From Oscillospiraceae bacterium (GTDB taxonomy: Bacteria > Bacillota_A > Clostridia > Saccharofermentanales > Saccharofermentanaceae), in NCBI GenBank assembly GCA_902791885.1, contig CADAXO010000027.1:1-16624 (forward strand): a stretch of 16,624 nt of DNA, in the 5' to 3' direction. Positions 1 to 5,069 of the stretch are shown here, piece by piece (within the stretch, counting starts at the first letter, position 1; each line of letters begins with the position of its first letter). Position numbers and translations under genes: made by a program. The notes beneath the pieces were generated by a model. The model did no database searches. It saw only the letters and a list, made by a program, of their open reading frames with translations, and was not told the origin of the DNA.

Positions 1-549
1 TTTATTGCCGGCAATTCCAATGATCAGTTTATTCAGACAGTTCTTGATGCGGTCTATGATAACGACGTTAAGCACTATAATCTCGTTCCGTATAATAACG
101 GAACAGCGGTAAGACAGCTTTATGTGATGACGTCTTTATTGAAAGATGGGGAGGACAGGATCGGTGTTATTATCCTCATAAGCGATATTACCGAGCTTGC
201 CGAACTTAAGATAGAATATGCGAACGCGATCACTTCACTTCTTGATTCTCTCGTAAAAACTCTTTCAACCGCGATCGACGAGAGATCTCCTTATACTGCC
301 AATCATGCACGTAACATGGTAAGGATAGCAGAGGCTTTTATCAGATATCTGGATGAGACTGACGATCCTCATAAGTTTGATAGTAACAGTAAGCATGCCT
401 TCCTTATGAGCACGTGGCTTCATGATGTAGGTAAGCTCGCGGTCCCTCTTGAGGTTATGGATAAGGCAACAAGACTCGGCGACAGTATTAAGGACATCGA
501 TAACAGATTCGAAAGGATCCGTCTTCTTGACCGTATAGCTTATCGGTAG
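1..549 (+). pseudogene. PAS/HD-GYP phosphodiesterase, 5' part (cut by window edge, frameshifted)
   Basis: This frame is open from base 1, so the gene starts outside the window. The first ~65 residues look like the end of a PAS-type sensor domain (the run ending in LISDITELAEL). An HD domain of the HD-GYP class follows, with the metal-binding pair in HDVGK at 421-435 and the preceding AIDERSPYTANHA segment. HD-GYP proteins hydrolyse cyclic-di-GMP. The reading frame ends at TAG 547-549 right after DRIAY, while the rest of the same domain continues in another frame from about 537. From memory of related clostridial proteins, roughly 30-45 residues that normally follow DRIAY are missing, so this looks like a deletion of 3n+1 bases rather than a single-base slip. 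The truncated product would lack the GYP half and is probably inactive. The HD-GYP assignment is firm; whether the lesion is biological or an assembly error is open. Confidence 0.8.
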
Positions 550-1022
550 AAGAACTTTCTTCGGCAACTTATATTGAAGAGAACGGGGAAGAGACAAAGA
601 TCCTTAATGAACAGGAGATACTCGATCTTCATGTCAGAAAGGGAACTTTGACGGATGACGAAAGAGCGGTTATCCAAAGCCATGTCACGACGACAAGGAA
701 GATACTGAATCAGGTAGTCTTCCCGAAGGAGTTCAATATGGTGCCTTTCTGGGCCTCCTCGCATCATGAGCTTCTTAACGGCAAAGGATATCCCGATAAG
801 CTTAAAGGAGAGGAGATCTCTTTCGAGGTAAGGCTTCTTACCATAATAGATATTTACGAGACTTTAACTTCAAGAGACCGTCCCTACAAGAAGCCGATAC
901 CTCCGGAGAAGTCTCTCGGAATACTCCGCAGTATGGTTGATGAGGGTGCGATAGATAAGGATGTGCTCGATCTTTTCGAGAAGAGCGGGGCTTGGAAAGC
1001 TGTGTTAAACAGCGGAACTTAA
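531..1022 (+). pseudogene. HD-GYP phosphodiesterase, 3' part in shifted frame
   Basis: This is the continuation of the preceding gene in a different frame, open from 531 with homologous sequence from about 537 (SLSVEELSSATY). It carries the GYP half of the domain: HHELLNGKGYP, with HH at 762-767 and GYP at 786-794, then the DRPYKK segment typical of this family. There is no ATG or ribosome site near the junction; a TTG at 648 would give only a 124-residue fragment without the HD residues. The stop TAA (1020-1022) overlaps the stop of the convergent GGDEF gene through the palindrome TTAA. Taken with the upstream part, this is one damaged gene rather than two genes. Confidence 0.75.
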
Positions 1023-2140
1023 CTGAAGTCTGCCGTTACTTCGTTCATGCCGCTTTCCTTTGATACGGAAAGCATGCTGTCAAGAGATGTCATCAGTTTG
1101 TTTACGCTGCTGTATCCTGAGCATTTTACTAAGCCGGCGCTTATGCTGACATGATCCGATTCTTTATCCCATGTTAATCCGAAGACGTTGTCTTTAAGCT
1201 TCTTAACTTTCGAAAGGGCATCTTCGTCTGAACTGCACTTCATGATAAAGATGAATTCCTCGCCGCCGTATCTTGCCGCGAACTCACCGTTATCTTCATC
1301 GATAATTCTTAAGACTTCTCTTGTGACCCTGATTATGACCTTGTCACCGTAAGGGTAACCGTAGTCGGCGTTGATGGCCTTAAGCGTGTCTATATCGATC
1401 AGGACCGCGTAATTGGACGGGGAGAAGATTTCCGGATCTTCAAGCTTTTTGAAGAGCATGCCTCGGTTATAAAGTCCCGTAAGAGCATCCCTTTCCGATA
1501 AAGTCTTGTACTGCTCTATAAGTTTCTTGTTGTTCTCGCGCTCCTTTTGATAGGCGTTCATGATCATTACGCCTACGAAATATATGAACGCTGCCACGAG
1601 AACCAAAGATACACATTCATCGATGATCTGTGACGGCAGATCGAGCTTTACCAGATAATCATTACTTAAATAGGGGAGATCCGGTGTGCCCTCATACATA
1701 AAGTAAGACAGGATTATCATGGCAAGATCGACAATAAGCGTGATTATAAGAGCTATAGTGCGGCTCTTGCCCTTAAGGCTGGTCACGATTACCAGGATTA
1801 CAGCCATAAGGTATACCGGCATTCCTGAATTGAAGCCGCCGCAGGTGAAGAAATTGACCGGCATTAATACCAATGACAGAAGGTAAACGAATACAGAAGG
1901 GGCTTTATCGGAGATCTTAACTCCGTAAGTGATATAGATCATTATGATCATTGCGACAGCGCACATTACGTTGGCAACCGCCGAGAACAGATGCAGATTC
2001 TCCGTAAGTGTCGTGATTGAGGAAATTACCGCGATTACGGTCCCGGTAAAAAGCATAGCCGTGAAAAGACGCTCCTCGAGCGTGTCGCGGTTATATATGA
2101 AGTCAGTAAAACGTTTAATTAAAGATTTCAACATACCCAT
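1019..2140 (-). CDS. Membrane diguanylate cyclase (GGDEF domain)
   Basis: A 373-residue protein with about six hydrophobic segments in the first ~195 residues, a short linker likely to be helical (196-213), and a C-terminal GGDEF domain (about 206-365). The domain shows DALTGLYNR (218-226), the metal-site LIDID (247-251) and the active-site loop RYGGEEF (290-296), so it should make cyclic-di-GMP from two GTP at the inner membrane. The usual allosteric I-site RxxD before the loop is replaced by DNGE (283-286), so product inhibition is probably absent. The N-terminal part is a membrane sensor of unknown ligand. No clear Shine-Dalgarno precedes ATG 2140, and ATG 2134 is an alternative. It converges on the broken HD-GYP gene, its likely opposing enzyme, with shared TTAA stops. 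A 16-bp palindrome lies 4 bp upstream. Confidence 0.9.
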   Translation of the reverse strand: MGMLKSLIKRFTDFIYNRDTLEERLFTAMLFTGTVIAVISSITTLTENLHLFSAVANVMCAVAMIIMIYITYGVKISDKAPSVFVYLLSLVLMPVNFFTCGGFNSGMPVYLMAVILVIVTSLKGKSRTIALIITLIVDLAMIILSYFMYEGTPDLPYLSNDYLVKLDLPSQIIDECVSLVLVAAFIYFVGVMIMNAYQKERENNKKLIEQYKTLSERDALTGLYNRGMLFKKLEDPEIFSPSNYAVLIDIDTLKAINADYGYPYGDKVIIRVTREVLRIIDEDNGEFAARYGGEEFIFIMKCSSDEDALSKVKKLKDNVFGLTWDKESDHVSISAGLVKCSGYSSVNKLMTSLDSMLSVSKESGMNEVTADFS

Positions 2141-2144
2141 AATC

Positions 2145-2160
2145 TAACATCAGGATGTTA
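2145..2160. promoter_or_regulatory. Perfect 7-bp inverted repeat between divergent genes
   Basis: TAACATC, a 2-base spacer, then GATGTTA. It lies 4 bp upstream of the GGDEF start codon and about 90 bp upstream of the divergent membrane-protein gene. Symmetry and position suit an operator; a small hairpin in the 5' end of the GGDEF mRNA that affects ribosome access is equally possible. No regulator can be assigned. Confidence 0.4.
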
Positions 2161-2177
2161 ATAAAATATAAATAAAT

Positions 2178-2208
2178 TTGCACAAATCTAAAAAGCATTT
2201 GCTATATT
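2178..2208 (+). promoter_or_regulatory. Candidate promoter for the 2251 gene
   Basis: TTGCAC (2178-2183) and an extended -10, TGC-TATATT (2200-2208), with a 19-base spacer. A second possible -10, TATACT at 2218-2223, lies closer to the gene. The -35 matches the consensus poorly, so support rests on the extended -10 and AT-rich context. Confidence 0.35.
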
Positions 2209-2250
2209 TCTTTGTGATATACTTAATTTGAAATTTAGGAGGTAATGATT

Positions 2251-2820
2251 ATGGCTGATAGTGATAAGTCCCAGGCGCTGATCGATGAGATCAAGAATGC
2301 ACCTGCACCTGAAGAATTAAAGGTATCTTCTCCGGTTGTTGCTGACTCCGTGGTTTCAGTTCCCGTTGAACCCTCAACGAATCCGGCTCCCGTTGTAGAT
2401 AAGGCTGCAGCAGCCAGGATCAAGGCTGAAGAGAAGGCTGCGATGAAGGCTGAGAAAGAGCAGGCCAAGACACAGGCCAAGATTGATAAGAAGGCAAGAG
2501 AAGCCGCAGCTTTCCAGAAGAAGATAGAGCAGTGCCCGAGAGACTACAAACCTGTCGGAACGGGACTTTTCTTCTGGACTATGCTTCTTTGTTCCCTTCC
2601 GGTTCTCGGTATTCTGTTCACGATATGCTTCTCGATATTCCCGATAAACAAGAATTTCAAGCATTTCGCGAGAGCGTACCTTGCATGGTATGCGATAGCT
2701 GCCATCGTATTAATGGTCTTCGCCATTATCGTTACTTTCGCGCTAGGTCAGTCACTTTCAGACTTCATATGGCCTTTCGAGAAGTTCTTCTCGGATATCG
2801 CCGCAGCTTTAGGCTTCTGA
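2251..2820 (+). CDS. Unknown membrane protein with charged Lys/Ala-rich N-terminal region
   Basis: I do not recognise a family. The 189-residue protein starts at ATG 2251, eight bases after AGGAGG (2237-2242); ATG 2245 is too close to that site. Residues 1 to about 100 are hydrophilic: an acidic, Pro/Val/Ser-rich part, then an Ala/Lys/Glu/Gln segment (about 48-90) that should form a long helix or coiled coil. Two hydrophobic segments follow, around GLFFWTMLLCSLPVLGILF and YAIAAIVLMVFAIIVTFAL, with a short amphipathic C-terminal tail. There is no signal peptide, so the charged arm probably faces the cytoplasm. The gene is a single unit with a strong terminator at 2846-2871. Function is unknown; a membrane anchor or scaffold is one guess. 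Confidence 0.8.
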   Translation: MADSDKSQALIDEIKNAPAPEELKVSSPVVADSVVSVPVEPSTNPAPVVDKAAAARIKAEEKAAMKAEKEQAKTQAKIDKKAREAAAFQKKIEQCPRDYKPVGTGLFFWTMLLCSLPVLGILFTICFSIFPINKNFKHFARAYLAWYAIAAIVLMVFAIIVTFALGQSLSDFIWPFEKFFSDIAAALGF

Positions 2821-2845
2821 TAACTCTTAAGATATGAATCCAAGT

Positions 2846-2871
2846 GCCCCTGCTATATGCGGGGGCTTTTT
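2846..2871 (+). terminator. Rho-independent terminator
   Basis: GCCCCTGC (2846-2853), loop TATAT, GCGGGGGC (2859-2866), giving an 8-bp stem with one G-T pair followed by five T. It ends the membrane-protein unit. Confidence 0.9.
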
Positions 2872-2917
2872 GTATCCGTTAAAACACCGCCATGTCGCTT
2901 ATCTGTAACATTGTTAA

Positions 2918-2934
2918 TCTAAAATATTCTTATC
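2918..2934 (+). promoter_or_regulatory. Promoter-region element upstream of yhbD-like gene
   Basis: TCTAAAATATTCTTATC lies 26 bp before the yhbD-like start. A near copy (15 of 17 bases) occurs at 3957-3973 upstream of the P-loop gene. It contains a possible -10 (TAAAAT, 2920-2925), but the -35 is not clear. A short symmetric TAACATTGTTA sits just upstream at 2906-2916. Confidence 0.35.
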
Positions 2935-2960
2935 AATGAGAAAGTGAGGCGGTTTCGCTT

Positions 2961-3374
2961 ATGGAAGAAATACTTATCTCCAAGCAGGATCTATTGAGAG
3001 TTACACATATATCCTACGGAACTTTATACAGATGGAAGAGACTGGGTCTTATACCTGAGAACTGGTTCATTCATAAAGCTACAGAGATCGGTCAGGCTAC
3101 TTATCTTCCGCGCGAAAAGGTTATCACAAGAATCGAGCGTATCAAGGAGCTTAAGAGCGAACTTACGGTAGAGCAGATGCAGGAACTTTTCTCTGCCAAC
3201 GTAAAGAGCTTCAAGATCCCTTTGAAGGATTTTGCCGACTTGGGAATCGTTTCCAAACTTTCCGTTACTGCTTTCACAAGTGTTTTCCCCATGAAGGATC
3301 ATCTTGATTTCAACGATGTATTCTCCATGTACGTTGTTGACCACCTCATGAAGCTTCAGGGAGCGTTCCTATGA
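2961..3374 (+). CDS. yhbD: YhbD-like HTH protein (DUF4004), truncated by frameshift
   Basis: Residues 5-40 (LISKQDLLRVTHISYGTLYR, then WKRLGLIPENWF) match the MerR-like winged-helix start of the YhbD/DUF4004 family, followed by the conserved PREKVITRIERIKELK segment. Family members are usually a little over 200 residues, but this frame stops after 137 at GAFL. Sequence resembling the family's C-terminus (VLVKGDEDILLED...) resumes in another frame at about 3359-3487. The segment expected between them, roughly 35-40 residues, is absent, so I infer an internal deletion with a frameshift near AAGCTTCAG (3351-3359). The N-terminal DNA-binding half remains and could still be made. The stop overlaps the next ATG (ATGA, 3371-3374), followed by ArsR, so the three frames are probably co-translated. 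The role of YhbD is not established. Confidence 0.75.
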   Translation: MEEILISKQDLLRVTHISYGTLYRWKRLGLIPENWFIHKATEIGQATYLPREKVITRIERIKELKSELTVEQMQELFSANVKSFKIPLKDFADLGIVSKLSVTAFTSVFPMKDHLDFNDVFSMYVVDHLMKLQGAFL

Positions 3375-3487
3375 CAGTTCTTGTTAAGGGCGATGAGGAT
3401 ATCCTCCTTGAGGACAGCACAGAGATCATTGCCTGTGCCAACCTTACAGAGTTCGAGTCGGCTCTGAAGAACAGACTGATCGCATAA
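3371..3487 (+). pseudogene. C-terminal remnant of the YhbD-like gene (38 codons)
   Basis: Starting at ATG 3371 this reads MTVLVKGDEDILLEDSTEII and ends ...LKNRLIA. It resembles the last ~35 residues of YhbD-like proteins (a strand-rich stretch, then an amphipathic helix ending in a Leu-Lys pattern), so I read it as the displaced C-terminus of the gene before it. Its TAA overlaps the ArsR start (TAATG, 3485-3489), so translation through it may couple to ArsR. An independent 38-residue protein cannot be ruled out. Confidence 0.55.
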
Positions 3488-3876
3488 TGGCGGGAAGAAC
3501 GGACATCTTAACTTCACGTCTGTCGGCTCTTGCCGAACCGATGCGCCTCGAGATCATGTTCATCATAAGCGAGGCGGGTACGTGCTGTGCAAGTGACATA
3601 CTAAGTCACTTTGATATCACTCAGCCCACATTGTCCCATCACATGAGTGTCCTAATAAGTAATGATCTCGTAACTGCGTCCAAGCAGGGGAGGTTCATGA
3701 GATACTCCGTCAATAATCAGGCGGTATCGGAACTTAAGGAAGTCATCGACATGCTCTCGGGCGGCAAACCCGTAACCCGGGAAGTTCCCAAAACTCCCAA
3801 AAAGATCGATAAAAAGAAGGATAAGGATAAAGATAAGGACAAAAAGAAGAAAAAAGATAAAAAGAAGAAAAAATAA
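3487..3876 (+). CDS. ArsR-family transcriptional regulator with poly-Lys tail
   Basis: Residues 1-90 form an ArsR/SmtB-type winged helix: the ALAEPMRLEIM helix (15-25), the recognition helix TQPTLSHHMSVL (45-56), and the wing TASKQGRFMRYSV (63-75). Such proteins are dimeric repressors that release DNA on binding metal or another signal. C34 aligns with the first Cys of the ELCVCDL metal box, but the second Cys is a Ser (S36) and C33 is extra, so metal sensing is uncertain. Residues 105-129 are 18 Lys and 6 Asp in 25, an unusual disordered basic tail likely to add non-specific nucleic-acid affinity. The start overlaps the preceding stop (TAATG), so expression depends on upstream translation. 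A terminator follows directly. The DNA of the tail is nearly pure A/G and prone to slippage. Confidence 0.88.
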   Translation: MAGRTDILTSRLSALAEPMRLEIMFIISEAGTCCASDILSHFDITQPTLSHHMSVLISNDLVTASKQGRFMRYSVNNQAVSELKEVIDMLSGGKPVTREVPKTPKKIDKKKDKDKDKDKKKKKDKKKKK

Positions 3877-3879
3877 AAG

Positions 3880-3904
3880 AATGCCACAGCAATGTGGCAT
3901 TTTT
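3880..3904 (+). terminator. Rho-independent terminator
   Basis: ATGCCACA (3881-3888), GCAA tetraloop, TGTGGCAT (3893-3900), then T-rich DNA. The A-rich ArsR tail precedes it, so the hairpin could also act on the opposite strand. It ends the yhbD-arsR unit. Confidence 0.92.
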
Positions 3905-3935
3905 GTATTATTCGCACATTATTAACTTTTATCTA

Positions 3936-3973
3936 TTCAAAAAAAAGTGCAATTATTCTAAAATATATTTATC
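3936..3973 (+). promoter_or_regulatory. Candidate promoter of the P-loop gene
   Basis: TTCAAA (3936-3941) and TAAAAT (3959-3964) are 17 bases apart, roughly 50 bp before the start codon. The -10 lies in the 17-bp element (3957-3973) that is nearly repeated at 2918-2934. Confidence 0.35.
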
Positions 3974-4012
3974 CGGCAACGGACAATAGTAACATTGCAA
4001 GGAGATACCAAT

Positions 4013-4420
4013 ATGATCAAGATTATTGCGGGCGAAAAAGGAACAGGAAAGACAGCTAAGCTTGTTGATGAGATCAACACAGCATCCAGACAGGATAACA
4101 ATATCGTTTGTATCGAGAGAGGCAACAGACTCGACCAGCTCCTTAAGCCCAATGTAAGACTCGTAAATATGAAGGAATACCCGGTTGACGGTTTTGACCA
4201 GCTTTTAGCATTTATCGGAGGTATCTGTTCTAAGGATTATGATCTGACACATATCTACATCGACAGTATCTTTAAGGTAGCTAATGACAATAACGTGGAT
4301 GCCCTTGAGGGTTTCATCACAAAGCTCGATGCATTTCTTAAGGATTCTCCCGTTACAGCGATGATCATCTTAAGTGCAAAGATCGATGATCTTCCCGAAT
4401 CAGTTAAGGCTTACGTCTGA
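4013..4420 (+). CDS. Small P-loop nucleotide-binding protein of unknown role
   Basis: A 135-residue protein beginning almost at once with a Walker A motif, GEKGTGKT (7-14). A hydrophobic strand ending in Asp, THIYIDS, may serve as Walker B. There is no signal peptide or membrane segment. ATG 4013 lies seven bases after AAGGAGA (3999-4005); an in-frame TTG at 3995 is less likely. I believe short P-loop proteins of this kind are widespread in Clostridia, but I know no assigned function. It stands alone, with a terminator on each side, and lies just upstream of the nusA operon. The length looks complete, with the ATP/GTP site at the extreme N-terminus and no attached domain, so a small kinase-like or regulatory ATPase role is only a guess. 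Confidence 0.8.
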   Translation: MIKIIAGEKGTGKTAKLVDEINTASRQDNNIVCIERGNRLDQLLKPNVRLVNMKEYPVDGFDQLLAFIGGICSKDYDLTHIYIDSIFKVANDNNVDALEGFITKLDAFLKDSPVTAMIILSAKIDDLPESVKAYV

Positions 4421-4442
4421 GGGTAACAGATTACGGATCATA

Positions 4443-4466
4443 ACGGACTCTCCGGAGTCCGTTTTT
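4443..4466 (+). terminator. Rho-independent terminator
   Basis: ACGGACTC (4443-4450), loop TCCG, GAGTCCGT (4455-4462), a perfect 8-bp stem with a T run. It ends the P-loop gene. Confidence 0.93.
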
Positions 4467-4468
4467 AT

Positions 4469-4497
4469 TTGCCTTTATTAATAGCGTGTGCTATTAT
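4469..4497 (+). promoter_or_regulatory. Promoter of the rimP-nusA-infB operon
   Basis: TTGCCT (4469-4474), a 17-base spacer, and an extended -10, TGC-TATTAT (4489-4497). The start of transcription would be near 4504. It lies between two terminator hairpins, so it is the natural promoter of the operon. It resembles the padR promoter (TGTGC before the -10). Confidence 0.7.
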
Positions 4498-4526
4498 GTA
4501 TGCGTTCAGATAACTTTGTTAAGTGG

Positions 4527-4556
4527 ACGGGCTTGTTTCAAGCTCGTTTTTCTTTT
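4527..4556 (+). terminator. Terminator-like hairpin in the rimP-nusA leader (possible attenuator)
   Basis: CGGGCTTG (4528-4535), loop TTT, CAAGCTCG (4539-4546), an 8-bp stem with one G-T pair, followed by TTTTTCTTTT. It sits about 25 bases after the expected transcription start and 28 bp before rimP. A terminator between promoter and first gene suggests that a share of transcripts is aborted. NusA-dependent leader termination that autoregulates the nusA operon is, as I recall, described in Bacillus subtilis; applying it here is inference. I found no convincing antiterminator pairing. Confidence 0.75.
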
Positions 4557-4583
4557 AGCAAAAACTACGGGCAGGAGTAAAAA

Positions 4584-5051
4584 ATGGCAAAAAGATCCAA
4601 GACCGCACAGGAAGCTTATGACATAGCAAAACCCGAAGCGGAGAAGATGGGATACGACCTGGTCGATGCCGAGTATAAGAAGGAAGGCCAGAGCATGTTC
4701 CTTCGCCTCTTTATCGACAGGAAGGGCGGAATATCGATAGACGACTGCGAAGCTTTCAGTAAGGTTATCGATCCGATCTTCGACGAGAGACTTAACTGTG
4801 ATGCCGATTACTTCGAAGTAAGTTCTCCGGGACTTACAAGACCTTTGGACGATATATCAGATTACCAAAGGTACGAAGGCGAGAAGATCGACGTTAATCT
4901 CTTTAAGGCTGACGAGTCGGGAGCTAAGAGTTTTACAGGAAAGATCATTTCTGCCGGAGACGGCAGCGTGGTGTTCGAGAAGGAAGACGGCACTTCATCG
5001 GAACTTAAGATCGAGGATATCAGCAAAGCCGTCAGACACATTGATTTTTAA
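4584..5051 (+). CDS. rimP: Ribosome maturation factor RimP
   Basis: A 155-residue protein of normal RimP length. It has the N-terminal alpha/beta domain (MGYDLVDAEYKKEG, then LRLFIDRKGGISIDDCE) and the family motif VSSPGLTRPL in the middle, followed by the small C-terminal barrel (about 88-155). RimP binds the free 30S subunit and helps its 3' domain mature. ATG 4584 follows GCAGGAG at good spacing. It is the first gene of the nusA-infB operon, 18 bp before nusA, the arrangement found in most bacteria. A hairpin in its leader may set expression of the whole operon. Confidence 0.96.
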   Translation: MAKRSKTAQEAYDIAKPEAEKMGYDLVDAEYKKEGQSMFLRLFIDRKGGISIDDCEAFSKVIDPIFDERLNCDADYFEVSSPGLTRPLDDISDYQRYEGEKIDVNLFKADESGAKSFTGKIISAGDGSVVFEKEDGTSSELKIEDISKAVRHIDF

Positions 5052-5069
5052 ATTTGGGAGGTAAGATAA

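Noticed and set aside
525..560. Programmed ribosomal frameshift or translational bypass in the HD-GYP gene
   Set aside because: There is no slippery heptamer or stimulatory hairpin near 528-549, and protein sequence appears to be missing rather than merely out of frame.
3345..3380. Programmed frameshift joining the YhbD N- and C-terminal parts
   Set aside because: No slippery sequence is present and the central ~35-40 residues expected in the family are absent from every frame.
4497..4583. tRNA or metY-type gene ahead of rimP, as in enterobacteria
   Set aside because: The leader is too short and folds only into the simple hairpin at 4527-4556; no cloverleaf is possible.
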